Source: an uncultured Cytophagales bacterium (GTDB lineage: Bacteria; Bacteroidota; Bacteroidia; Cytophagales; Cyclobacteriaceae). Taken from it: a stretch of 64,000 bases of DNA. The notes below the pieces were generated by a model. It made no database searches. It saw only the letters and a list, made by a program, of their open reading frames with translations, and had not been told where the DNA came from. The DNA lies in the NCBI GenBank assembly GCA_913057175.1, contig CAJXNP010000007.1:186001-250000 (forward strand). The letters run 5' to 3'. A program made the position numbers and the translations under genes. Shown here one piece after another: positions 25,601-34,306 of this stretch; position 1 is the first letter of the stretch, and each line of letters opens with the position of its first letter.

Positions 25601-26932
25601 CTATTCTTTTGACCAGTTAAATCTATCTGATGGTGCAAATTTCCATGGAGCAAAGTTGGTTTCGATATTGGAAAACATGCTGTTCCAGGATTGAGGAGAG
25701 CTTGATTCCTCCATAGCCATATACCTTCTTATTTGAAGAATGATTGATAACGGATCGATTAATACCGGGCAAGCTTCTACACAGGCATTGCAGGAGGTAC
25801 AAGCAAGAATTTCTTCTTTAGAAATAAAATCACCAAGCAGGGATTTTCCATCTTCAAAACCTTTGCCTCCTCTTCGCAGACTTTCGCCAATTTCTTCGGC
25901 TCTATCTCTTACGTCCATCATGATCTTTCTTGGGGATAATTTTTTGCCTGTTAGATTGGCGGGGCATTCGCTTGTACATCTTCCACACTCCGTGCATGTA
26001 TAAGCATCCATGATGTTTTTCCAATGCAGGTCGTTGATGTCTTTAGCTCCCAGCCTGGGAATTTCTGTTGGCTGTTCCTGAGGTGTTTCATTCGCAATTC
26101 CCAGCATCATTTTTACTTCGTTTGTCACCTCGGGCATATTATCCATTTTGCCAGCCGGCTCCAGTTTCGCAAAATAAGTGTTAAAAAATGCCAGTACGAT
26201 ATGCAGATGCTTGGAATAGGTGATATAAATAGCAAAACCAAAGATACCAAGTATGTGAAACCACCAGGCGACCCTTTCAACAACAACTACAAAATCTGTT
26301 TGATATTTGCTGTAAAATCCAAAGAATAAGGTTTTACTAAAAAACAATGAACCAGTTTCAGGATAACCTTCTACATTCCTGGATTGTAAAACCTGGTCAG
26401 CACCATTCATTTTAAGAATGGCTATCATTAAGATAATCTCAAAAATTAAAATAAGGTTTCCATCCAATTTTGGCCAGGAAGTCATTTCCTCCCCGGTAAA
26501 CCGTTGTACTTTCAGGACATTTCGCCTGATCAGGAAAAACAAACAAGACAGAATAACAAGTATCGCCAGGAATTCAAAAGTATTCATCAATATGTGGTAG
26601 AATTCGAAAGCACCTATGCCCTGTAACCATTGGCCAATGATGCGGTGACTCCCTGTTAATCCATCCAATATAAATTCTAAAACCTCTATATTAATGACCA
26701 GGAAACCAATATAGATCATAATATGCAGAAGAGCAGGGATAGGTTTCTTGAACATTTTCTTTTGGCCAAATGCTACAAGCAATACATTTTTCCATCTTTT
26801 TGAAGGGTGGTCTTTTCGATCAATTTTCCTTCCTAGCCGGATATTTGAGCGGATTCTTCTTATTCTTCTTATCAAAAAATATCCGGTTGTCCCGATGACA
26901 ATAAAAAACAATATTATCTGAAGTACGAACAT
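25601..26932 (-). CDS. membrane-bound 4Fe-4S ferredoxin-type electron-transfer subunit
   Basis: 443 residues. The N-terminal 260 hold about five to six hydrophobic segments resembling the NarI/DsrM cytochrome-type membrane domain. The C-terminal 170 hold two ferredoxin-like clusters, CTECGRCTSECP and CTSCNACVEACP, separated by about 65 residues. It probably moves electrons between a soluble donor (for example ETF) and the quinone pool together with the CCG protein that follows. The gene begins just before tRNA-Phe in the opposite direction. Confidence 0.88.
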   Translation of the reverse strand: MFVLQIILFFIVIGTTGYFLIRRIRRIRSNIRLGRKIDRKDHPSKRWKNVLLVAFGQKKMFKKPIPALLHIMIYIGFLVINIEVLEFILDGLTGSHRIIGQWLQGIGAFEFYHILMNTFEFLAILVILSCLFFLIRRNVLKVQRFTGEEMTSWPKLDGNLILIFEIILMIAILKMNGADQVLQSRNVEGYPETGSLFFSKTLFFGFYSKYQTDFVVVVERVAWWFHILGIFGFAIYITYSKHLHIVLAFFNTYFAKLEPAGKMDNMPEVTNEVKMMLGIANETPQEQPTEIPRLGAKDINDLHWKNIMDAYTCTECGRCTSECPANLTGKKLSPRKIMMDVRDRAEEIGESLRRGGKGFEDGKSLLGDFISKEEILACTSCNACVEACPVLIDPLSIILQIRRYMAMEESSSPQSWNSMFSNIETNFAPWKFAPSDRFNWSKE

Positions 26933-26964
26933 ACTATTTACCTGCTTAAAATATTAAATATTTT

Positions 26965-26995
26965 TTTGCACCAATCGATTTATTCTATACTTTTG
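26965..26995 (+). promoter_or_regulatory. promoter of tRNA-Phe
   Basis: TTTG at 26965-26968 and TACTTTTG at 26988-26995 with a 19-bp spacer: a textbook Bacteroidota promoter. Both elements are followed by CACC. Confidence 0.8.
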
Positions 26996-27011
26996 CACCT
27001 CTTTAATGGCT

Positions 27012-27084
27012 GGTGCTGTAGCTCAGTTGGTAGAGCATCGGACTGAAAATCCGTGAGTCGGTGGTTCGAGCCCACTCAGCACCA
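27012..27084 (+). tRNA. tRNA-Phe (anticodon GAA)
   Basis: GGTGCTG/CAGCACC acceptor, D arm GCTCAGTTGGTAGAGC, anticodon loop CTGAAAA (GAA), T arm GTGGTTCGAGCCCAC, discriminator A, CCA not encoded. Confidence 0.96.
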
Positions 27085-27093
27085 CATAAAATT

Positions 27094-27126
27094 AAGCTAT
27101 TTCGTGATACGGAATAGCTTTTTTAT
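27094..27126 (+). terminator. intrinsic terminator after tRNA-Phe
   Basis: AAGCTATT (27094-27101) and AATAGCTT (27113-27120) with a T run. Confidence 0.8.
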
Positions 27127-27186
27127 TTTACAAAAGTCAATCTCATCCACTATCCATTGCTTCACTAAGTAAAGAAAAATTCTGAT

Positions 27187-27212
27187 AAAATAGTATGCAT
27201 GCATACTATTTT
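27187..27212. promoter_or_regulatory. 26-bp perfect palindrome upstream of the symporter gene
   Basis: Perfect dyad with half AAAATAGTATGCA and no loop, centred on GCATGC at 27197-27202. It lies 80 bp upstream of the symporter start. The T run after it could make it a terminator, but the zero-length loop favours a protein-binding site. Confidence 0.5.
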
Positions 27213-27291
27213 TTTGAATTCGAAATTCGATGATTAGTCTTGTATTTTTTTATTTTCGACAAATTTTTAATTCGCCTGAAACAAGTTTTGA

Positions 27292-28677
27292 ATGGTTGAA
27301 TTTTTTATCATTTTATACCTGGTCATCACAGTCTTAATTGGATTGTATTCTTCCAGGTTCATTCGTAATTCAGCTGATTTTATTATCGCCGGAAGGAGGT
27401 TGCCTTTGTTTATGGCCTCATCTGCACTTTTTGCAACGTGGTTCGGATCGGAAACTATTTTGGGGGCTTCATCAGAATTTGCCCAGCACGGACTTATGGG
27501 AGTGATGGAAGATCCTTTTGGAGCATCATTGTGTCTTATATTGGTTGGAGCGTTTTTCGCCAAGCCCTTGTACAAAATGAACATTCGTTCTTTTGGGGAT
27601 TTCTATCGGATAAAATATGGTAAGAAAGTTGAATTGATCGCGAGTATTTGCATTGTGCTTTCATATCTGGGCTGGATAGCAGCGCAGATGGTTGCATTGG
27701 GTGTTTTGCTTGAGGCGATCATGAGTATTCCAATGAATACAGGAATGCTAATCGGAGCAATCATCGTTTGTTTGTATACCTGGTTTGGTGGTCTTTGGGC
27801 AGTAGCGATTACTGATTCAATTCAGACTGTCATCATTGTCGGCGGATTGATTTTTATCGCTGCTCAGATGACTGGAAAGATACCGGATTTAACAAACAAG
27901 ATTAATGAATTACCGAATGACTTTTTCCGATTTTATCCTACCTCGTTTAATGAAGGAATTACCTATTTCGCAGCATGGATTACTATTGGGTTAGGATCTA
28001 TTCCCCAACAAGACATTTTTCAAAGAGTAATCGCTTCCAAAAGCGTAAAGGTGGCCGTGAGAAGTTCATACCTTAGTGGATTGATGTATTTAACCGTTGG
28101 CCTTATCCCGTTGTACATTGGAATGTTAACGATTATCCAATATCCTGAAATGGAAGTCAATCAGCAATTAATTCCTCAATCAGTACTTGTTCATGGTAAT
28201 GTGTTTATACAGATATTGTTTTCTGGAGCTATTATTTCAGCCATTCTTAGCACGTCGAGTGGCGCCATTCTCGCGCCAGCAACTGTTTTGGAAGAAAATA
28301 TTCTTAATCGATTTGTTCTAAAACCCAACGACAAAAATAGATTAAGAATAGTAAGGTATTCAATTCTTGCGATTACGCTGATCTCATTGCTGATGGCATT
28401 TCACAAAGGAAATATTTATGACCTGGTGGCCTCTTCTTCTGCACTGAGTCTGGTTTCATTGTTTGTGCCTTTGGTTGGAGGTTTATACCTGAAAAAGAAA
28501 TCTGAATTATCTGCTTTGTTAAGTATTGTTTTTGGAATGACTACCTGGCTGGTTTTTGAATATGTTTATATAATTGATTTTCCTGCTATTATATCCGGAT
28601 TGTTTGCATCCGTGTTGGGCTGGATCTTAGGAATATATTTTTCTGGTAGGAGAAATCATTTTAACATTTTGAGTTGA
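27292..28677 (+). CDS. sodium:solute symporter (SSS) family protein
   Basis: 461 residues with about 12-13 membrane helices and the SSS fold: SADFIIAGRRLPLF near the start (the DFxxAGR motif), FATWFGSETILGAS, and GLGSIPQQDIFQRVIASKS, the conserved Na+/substrate region. It imports a solute with Na+ across the inner membrane. The substrate is not clear; proline, pantothenate, sugars and choline are all carried by relatives. The gene converges with rluB and their ends overlap by 22 bp. Confidence 0.88.
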   Translation: MVEFFIILYLVITVLIGLYSSRFIRNSADFIIAGRRLPLFMASSALFATWFGSETILGASSEFAQHGLMGVMEDPFGASLCLILVGAFFAKPLYKMNIRSFGDFYRIKYGKKVELIASICIVLSYLGWIAAQMVALGVLLEAIMSIPMNTGMLIGAIIVCLYTWFGGLWAVAITDSIQTVIIVGGLIFIAAQMTGKIPDLTNKINELPNDFFRFYPTSFNEGITYFAAWITIGLGSIPQQDIFQRVIASKSVKVAVRSSYLSGLMYLTVGLIPLYIGMLTIIQYPEMEVNQQLIPQSVLVHGNVFIQILFSGAIISAILSTSSGAILAPATVLEENILNRFVLKPNDKNRLRIVRYSILAITLISLLMAFHKGNIYDLVASSSALSLVSLFVPLVGGLYLKKKSELSALLSIVFGMTTWLVFEYVYIIDFPAIISGLFASVLGWILGIYFSGRRNHFNILS

Positions 28678-29471
28678 ATAAGTTCCTTTTCACTGAGATA
28701 ACGCCATTTTCCCCTAGCGAGATCTTTCTTGGTTAAACCGGCAAACATCACGCGATCGAGACGAATTACCTCATAACCGAAATGCTCAAAAACCCTTCTA
28801 ACTACACGATTTTTACCGGAATGAATTTCCAAACCAAGGATCCGTCGATCAGCCGACAGGATTTGCATATCATCGACAAAAACTTTTCCGTCTTCGAGGT
28901 CAATTCCTTTCATAATGTTTTCAGCATCATCATCCGTCAACGGTTTGTCCAGATCAACCTGGTAAATCTTCTTCACATTATGAGAAGGGTGGGTCAGCTT
29001 TTTTGCAAGCGGGCCATCATTTGTGAAAAGTAACAGCCCGGTTGTGTTGCGATCAAGGCGACCTACGGGATAAATTCTTTCATCACAGGCTTTTGCTACG
29101 AGTTGCATCACTGTTTTGCGATCCATTTCGTCCTTTGTAGTGGTAATGAAATCTTTGGGCTTATTTAATAAGACATAAACCAATTTTTCCCTTTTCAGTA
29201 CCTTGTTCTCAAATTGAATTTTGTCTGATGGCTTGACCTTATACCCCAATTCATTGATGACTTTTCCGTTCACTTTGATCTTACCATCTGAAATGAGTTG
29301 GTCAGCTTCGCGTCGTGAACAAAGACCCGAATTTGCAATGGCTTTGTTCAAACGTATCTCTGTGTTCTTGTCTTCAGGGAGAGGCTTTTTCTTTATTTTA
29401 TTGAAATCGTACTCAGGGGTTATTTTATTGGAATATTGCTTCTTGGGTGGATATGGTCTGCCTTTTTTCAT
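28656..29471 (-). CDS. rluB: RluB/RsuA-family rRNA pseudouridine synthase
   Basis: 271 residues: a basic N-terminal extension, an S4 RNA-binding domain (IRLNKAIANSGLCSRREADQLI in pieces, residues about 42-100) and the catalytic domain with GRLDRNTTGLLLFTNDG, whose Asp is the nucleophile. It converts a specific uridine of 23S rRNA (U2605 in E. coli) to pseudouridine. It is last in the operon after scpB, a pairing found across many phyla. Discrimination from RluE/F/RsuA rests on this context. Confidence 0.87.
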   Translation of the reverse strand: MKKGRPYPPKKQYSNKITPEYDFNKIKKKPLPEDKNTEIRLNKAIANSGLCSRREADQLISDGKIKVNGKVINELGYKVKPSDKIQFENKVLKREKLVYVLLNKPKDFITTTKDEMDRKTVMQLVAKACDERIYPVGRLDRNTTGLLLFTNDGPLAKKLTHPSHNVKKIYQVDLDKPLTDDDAENIMKGIDLEDGKVFVDDMQILSADRRILGLEIHSGKNRVVRRVFEHFGYEVIRLDRVMFAGLTKKDLARGKWRYLSEKELIQLKMLK

Positions 29472-29497
29472 CCCCCAAAGGTAAAGAAAAGGGTGGA

Positions 29498-30064
29498 TTA
29501 ATTATCTTTTTCTTCTTCTCCGATCTTATTTTCTTCCTCAACAAAATCTTTTGGTGTAGGAAGGTCTTTTAGGTCGTTAATACCGAAATATTCCATGAAT
29601 TTATTGGAAGTTCCATAGATAATCGGTCGACCTACGGCGTCAGATTTTCCTTTTATTTCGATTAATTCCTTTTCTAATAATCTTTGAACAGTATAATCGC
29701 AATTAACACCCCGAATCTGTTCAATTTCACTTTTGGTAATAGGTTGTTTGTAAGCAATAATCGAGAGTGTTTCTAAAGCAGAAGTCGAAAGTCGTTTTTT
29801 TGATTGTTGTTTAAGCATAATACCGATGCTTGCCTGGTATGCCGGTTTGGTCAGGAACTGAAACCCTCCATTACTTTTAGAAATTTCTATAGAGTAATCG
29901 TCAGATTGATATTTTTCTGTAAGTGCTTGTACAGCATGTTCTACATCCTTTTCAGGAACGTCAGCATCAAACATTTCGGCAAGACAAGACTGGATCTCGA
30001 TAACCTTTATCGGTTGCGGAGAACAAAATATGAGTGCTTCTACGTGATTTTGAAGAAAATCCAA
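29498..30064 (-). CDS. scpB: segregation and condensation protein B
   Basis: 188 residues with two winged-helix domains: VEALIFCSPQPIKVIEIQSC at the start, then ALETLSIIAYKQPITKSEIEQIRGVNCDYTVQRLLEKELIEI (read as ETLSIIAYKQPITKSEIEQI plus VQRLLEKELI), the hallmark ScpB segment. It forms the kleisin complex with ScpA and SMC to compact the nucleoid. It has an acidic tail EEENKIGEEEKDN. It starts 1 bp after the dksA-like gene and precedes rluB; scpA is not in the window. Confidence 0.92.
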   Translation of the reverse strand: MDFLQNHVEALIFCSPQPIKVIEIQSCLAEMFDADVPEKDVEHAVQALTEKYQSDDYSIEISKSNGGFQFLTKPAYQASIGIMLKQQSKKRLSTSALETLSIIAYKQPITKSEIEQIRGVNCDYTVQRLLEKELIEIKGKSDAVGRPIIYGTSNKFMEYFGINDLKDLPTPKDFVEEENKIGEEEKDN

Positions 30065-30065
30065 A

Positions 30066-30446
30066 CTACTTTTTATTCAGTTTTGCTTCGATGGAATGCA
30101 TGGTATGTGGAACCGCTCTTAGTCTTTCTTTTGGAATCAATTTTCCGGTATCAACGCAAATTCCGTAAGTGCCGTTTTTTATTCTCACAAGGGCATTTTC
30201 CAAATTGTTAATGAATTTTTGTTGCCTGGCAGCCAGCTGGCTCAGACTTTCTTTTTCCATGGTATCGGCACCATCTTCCAGCAATTTGCTTGCGTTATAT
30301 GAATCTTCAGTTCCGGATTCACTATTTCGCGAAAGTGTTTCTTTGATAAAACTAAGTTCCTGCTTTGCTTTGCTAAGCTTTTGCAATATCAGATCTTCAA
30401 ATTCCTTTAATTCACTTGAAGAATATGCTAATTTTTCTTCTGCCAT
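30066..30446 (-). CDS. DksA/TraR-like protein lacking the zinc cysteines
   Basis: 126 residues: a coiled-coil hairpin (residues about 10-85, with ELSFIKETLSRN and ESLSQLAARQQKFINNLENAL) followed by GTYGICVDTGKLIPKERLRAVPHTMHSIEAK. The latter is the DksA zinc-finger region, but of the four zinc Cys only the first is left. In Escherichia, DksA binds the RNA polymerase secondary channel with ppGpp; the same role is inferred here. Zinc binding is not expected. It begins the operon with scpB and rluB. Confidence 0.85.
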   Translation of the reverse strand: MAEEKLAYSSSELKEFEDLILQKLSKAKQELSFIKETLSRNSESGTEDSYNASKLLEDGADTMEKESLSQLAARQQKFINNLENALVRIKNGTYGICVDTGKLIPKERLRAVPHTMHSIEAKLNKK

Positions 30447-30621
30447 AATTTCGAAAAGTTAAGTTGGAACTATCTATTGTTAAAAATAAGCCCCAAAAAT
30501 ACCAGAAGAATTTTAAACTAAAAACCCTCTGAATTCTTTTTTGAACAAGCAATCTTATATTTCTTGTATTATTTTATATTGCCATAGTCGCAATTATGTT
30601 TCATTTTAAACAGCTTATTTT

Positions 30622-31629
30622 ATGAAATCATCAATTTTCTGCTGGATTTTATATGCTCTTTTATTATTTCCGATTATTTCTTTCTCTCAGTCGGAAAATA
30701 ATAACCAACCCATTGCAATTGTGATCCACGGTGGAGCAGGTAATATTAATCCACAGAATATTGGTTTAGAGGAGCAAAAAAGAATAAAAAATGTTCTGAA
30801 ATTTGCTCTTGATACTGGGTACCGGCAATTGAAAAACGGAGCCACCAGCCTGGATGTTGTAGAAATGATTGTCAAAATATTGGAGGGTGCTCCTGAATTC
30901 AATGCCGGAAAAGGAGCAGTTTTTAATAGTGAAGGAAAACATGAATTGGATGCCTCCATTATGGATGGTTCCAGTTTGAATGCAGGAGCGGTAAGTGGAG
31001 TTATGCATATTAAAAACCCAATTTCTGCTGCGAGAATCGTGATGGAACATTCCAGACATGTACTGTTGAATGGCGAAGGGGCTGAAAATTTTGTTGAAAA
31101 ATTTGACCTGGAAACAGTGGATAATGAATACTTCGACACAGATAAGAGAAAAAAGCAATTTGATCAGATAAAAGTAAACGAAGGAGAGGGAAGCTTACCT
31201 AAAAATTATCAGAAGTTTGGAACAGTAGGCTGTGTGGTTTTAGATCAGTATGGTAACATCGCCGCGGGAACTTCTACAGGAGGCCTGACCAACAAACAAT
31301 ACGGTCGTATCGGGGATTCTCCTATTATCGGGGCCGGGACTTATGCCAACAACAAAACTTGTGGAATTTCCAGCACAGGTGTTGGCGAATATTTCATGAG
31401 AGGTGTGGTAGCGTATGATATTTCCGCTTTAATGGAATACAAAAACTACACGCTCGAAAAAGCCGCCAAAGCAGTTGTCATGGAAAAATTAAAAGAAATG
31501 GGAGGGGATGGTGGAATCATCGGCCTGGACAAAGGGGGTAATATCAGTATGGTTTTTAATACGGAAGGTATGATTCGAGGATTTGTTGGTAAGGATGGAA
31601 ATACGGAAGTAAAGCTGTTTGCAGATTAA
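30622..31629 (+). CDS. isoaspartyl peptidase/L-asparaginase (Ntn hydrolase)
   Basis: 335 residues with a signal peptide ending ISFSQ, so periplasmic or secreted. Family landmarks: IVIHGGAGNI at the start of the mature chain, EFNAGKGAVFN, and KFGTVGCVVLD, where Thr201 becomes the N-terminal nucleophile after autocleavage into alpha and beta chains. AGTSTGGLTNKQYGRIGDSPIIGAGTYA (in pieces) forms the substrate pocket. It hydrolyses isoaspartyl dipeptides and asparagine. It stops at the base next to the convergent lamin-tail gene. Confidence 0.93.
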   Translation: MKSSIFCWILYALLLFPIISFSQSENNNQPIAIVIHGGAGNINPQNIGLEEQKRIKNVLKFALDTGYRQLKNGATSLDVVEMIVKILEGAPEFNAGKGAVFNSEGKHELDASIMDGSSLNAGAVSGVMHIKNPISAARIVMEHSRHVLLNGEGAENFVEKFDLETVDNEYFDTDKRKKQFDQIKVNEGEGSLPKNYQKFGTVGCVVLDQYGNIAAGTSTGGLTNKQYGRIGDSPIIGAGTYANNKTCGISSTGVGEYFMRGVVAYDISALMEYKNYTLEKAAKAVVMEKLKEMGGDGGIIGLDKGGNISMVFNTEGMIRGFVGKDGNTEVKLFAD

Positions 31630-34215
31630 TCAGAATTTTTTGGCGACCGCAACAGTTTCCTTGAAAACTTTTGTCTCACCATTGTCATCAATTACTTCCA
31701 GTAAAACAATATAATTTCCAATTGACACTTTCTGACCATTTTCATTGTCACCATACCAGATAATGAAATCCTCTGTGCCAATGCTTTGATGATTTAAAAG
31801 TGTTTTCACAACCCTTCCTGAAAGGTCATAAATGAAAACAGAAGCAAAAAGGCCGGGGTTGTCGAATTGAAAATTAATTTGTGCAAAATCTCTATAGCCA
31901 TCATTATCCGGGGCAAATACTTTTGGTTCTATGAAAAAAGATGAGGTCATTTCATTGGTTGTAAAGTGGGAATTTTTCAATCCCGGAGTGGCAAATCCAG
32001 CTGTCGAAGATGCGGATTGCCAGACTTCTGCTTCAGAACTTCCATGCGTGTGTGAAATACGTTCAAGGGAAACCCCTTCATTATTTTTGATAAACGGATG
32101 ATGGAAGTCTTCATTGTAGTACAAACGATCGATTACCTTTTCATCTTGATCGGTTAATAAAACTTCACCTTCATCATCATTCAGAGGGATTAATTCTGTT
32201 TCGACGATGATGGATTGAGAACTTTTTGGATATTGTCCGACCAAAACATCTTTGTTTTCTGCAAAAACAATCAATTCTTTTGGCTTTAATATGAAATGAC
32301 TTGAAGACAAAAATGATTCATTTTCTATCTTGTCTTCAACTATTCTTTGGAATTTCCAGTTTTTGATGTCGATATATTTATCCGAAACATTGAACAACTC
32401 AATAAAATCCTGACCTCCTGTAACAGGGTTAAACATCACTTCATTGAATAAAATATCAAGGCTATCGGCTGGTTGAGGAAGGACGAATTCAATTTCTTGT
32501 TTCTGAGCAAGATTTCCAACGCAATCAGTTATGCCTTGCATGGTAAAAGTATAGACTTCGTTTTCAGATAGTTTTTCCTGTAGTTTAAATGAGGCGGAGT
32601 TGTAAAGCGGCTCGTTTAGAAAGATCTCGTTAATGGTCAAGCCCGGTTGAAAAGAAAAATCTGATACATCAACGGAATTTGCAGCGATCCTTTCATTGAA
32701 ATTCACCTCTATTGCTTGTTCATTAACGGAGAAGAGGCTCTGAATAATTGGCCCTGCTAAGTCGGGATTTTCTGTCTTAACTGAATTAGTTATTCCTGGT
32801 GTACCACCTGTTTCACTTTCAGATTCTTGCCAGTTGTTTGTTCCACCACATGGATTGTTTGTGTCAACCATTTCCAGGGAAAAACCACCATCAGATTTTT
32901 CAGGGTCTTTGTACCAATCTTTCGAATACGCTAATGCAAAAACCTGTTCTCCATGTCGATTATAAAGCGTCAATGTATCTCTTCCATTCAATAACGATTT
33001 CCAGTTTGACAACCCTATAGCTCTCCCGTAGATGGAAAAATCTTCAACAGAAGGGTTGGAGCAAACGATGATATATTCTCCGGATTTTATCTGAAAAGGA
33101 TCGAAGACATTTGTTTCTCCCCGGATGTGCAATTCAAGGCCTTTCATTTCAAAAGTTTCTTCAGTTGGATTATAAATTTCCAAATATTCTACTTCAGGCA
33201 ATTCCACGTTTGGGGAAGGATCAGGCATGATTTCCGTGATAAGCAGCTGATTAAAACCTGGTTGAACAGGAGGGATGTAGGTAAATGACATGATTGAATT
33301 ATTGAGAGCATTATTTGCTTTGTCTGAGATATTGGATATGATCAATTCACACGACTGATTTTCTGGGAAATCATTGGTAAAATGTATTTGAATAATGGAA
33401 TCTTTAACAAGTTCAACCTCATCCGGTTGTTGATATTGACAGTTTTCCAGGAAATGAGAAGCAGGGTTACTTTCATTTAGGAGTATGTTTTCACTGAAAT
33501 GGACCTCCATGCTTTTTTCATTCAAAATTTTTATATCAACAATTTCTGGCGGATTGATATCACTTTTTGATTCGCCAATGACTGAGATATTATCGAAGAA
33601 AAATTTATCCGAGCGGGTTGAGGAATAGTCACAGTAAATCCCAAAATATTCTGAACCCAGGTATGTGTTATCAAAAACTTCCCCTTCAAAAACATAAGTT
33701 CCGGAAAAATTCATATCCGAATGCAATGTCCAATTTCCATCAGCATCCCTGTTGATTTTTACACGAACATTTACGGGGCTTACATCTACCCTGTCATCTG
33801 CGCCATCAATGATCTTTGAATTATTCGATCCATCCTTTCTGTAAAGACTGATTTCATCACTTGTATTTCCGATACGAACAAAATAACCATTCGAAACCGT
33901 CAAATCAGAACTATCGGAAACCAGATGAATTTCTGTATAATTTGCCGAGGTAGGATTGAAATCCATTTTGACATCAATGAGCCATTCAGCATTTTCGATC
34001 GCTTTGGAAGAAGTATAAATGTATCTTTCCCCGGTTTCAGCGGGTGCATTTAGTTGAAGTTCCAGTTGGGCATTAATAACAAAATCCGTTGTGTCACCGT
34101 ACCAAACCGGGGAGTCGGAAATACTTCCATTATCAAAGTTTTCATTAAACTGTGCAGATATACTTAGGCAGATAAGATTGGTAATAATCACCAAAAAAAG
34201 TCTTTTCAAAGTCAT
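31630..34215 (-). CDS. lamin-tail domain surface protein, probable T9SS cargo
   Basis: 861 residues with a signal peptide ending ISAQ. A concanavalin-like N-terminal region (residues about 20-215) is followed by Ig/Big-like segments (IVDIKILNEKSMEVHFSENI). Two lamin-tail domains follow (NQLLITEIMPDPSPNVELPE near 315 and DILFNEVMFNPVTGGQDFIEL near 580). The C-terminal ~90 residues (FAPDNDGYRDFAQINFQF ... IWYGDNENGQKVSIGNYIV) resemble the FlgD-like/gliding-associated C-terminal domains used as T9SS signals. It is probably exported to the surface; the ligand is unknown. Confidence 0.82.
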   Translation of the reverse strand: MTLKRLFLVIITNLICLSISAQFNENFDNGSISDSPVWYGDTTDFVINAQLELQLNAPAETGERYIYTSSKAIENAEWLIDVKMDFNPTSANYTEIHLVSDSSDLTVSNGYFVRIGNTSDEISLYRKDGSNNSKIIDGADDRVDVSPVNVRVKINRDADGNWTLHSDMNFSGTYVFEGEVFDNTYLGSEYFGIYCDYSSTRSDKFFFDNISVIGESKSDINPPEIVDIKILNEKSMEVHFSENILLNESNPASHFLENCQYQQPDEVELVKDSIIQIHFTNDFPENQSCELIISNISDKANNALNNSIMSFTYIPPVQPGFNQLLITEIMPDPSPNVELPEVEYLEIYNPTEETFEMKGLELHIRGETNVFDPFQIKSGEYIIVCSNPSVEDFSIYGRAIGLSNWKSLLNGRDTLTLYNRHGEQVFALAYSKDWYKDPEKSDGGFSLEMVDTNNPCGGTNNWQESESETGGTPGITNSVKTENPDLAGPIIQSLFSVNEQAIEVNFNERIAANSVDVSDFSFQPGLTINEIFLNEPLYNSASFKLQEKLSENEVYTFTMQGITDCVGNLAQKQEIEFVLPQPADSLDILFNEVMFNPVTGGQDFIELFNVSDKYIDIKNWKFQRIVEDKIENESFLSSSHFILKPKELIVFAENKDVLVGQYPKSSQSIIVETELIPLNDDEGEVLLTDQDEKVIDRLYYNEDFHHPFIKNNEGVSLERISHTHGSSEAEVWQSASSTAGFATPGLKNSHFTTNEMTSSFFIEPKVFAPDNDGYRDFAQINFQFDNPGLFASVFIYDLSGRVVKTLLNHQSIGTEDFIIWYGDNENGQKVSIGNYIVLLEVIDDNGETKVFKETVAVAKKF

Positions 34216-34257
34216 TGAAAATGAGTTAAAAAATGATGATTCAATAAATATAAGTAT

Positions 34258-34265
34258 TAATTTTG
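34258..34265 (+). promoter_or_regulatory. -7 box upstream of asd
   Basis: TAATTTTG followed by CACCC. No clear -33 element. The start codon of asd lies 42 bp downstream. Confidence 0.5.
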
Positions 34266-34306
34266 CACCCCGAATAATAATACGCGATAATTTAAATTAA
34301 ACGATT

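Noticed and set aside
28656-28677. Convergent overlap of the symporter and rluB ends as a frameshift sign
   Set aside because: Both proteins have full-length, family-typical C-termini; a short tail-to-tail overlap is common in compact genomes.
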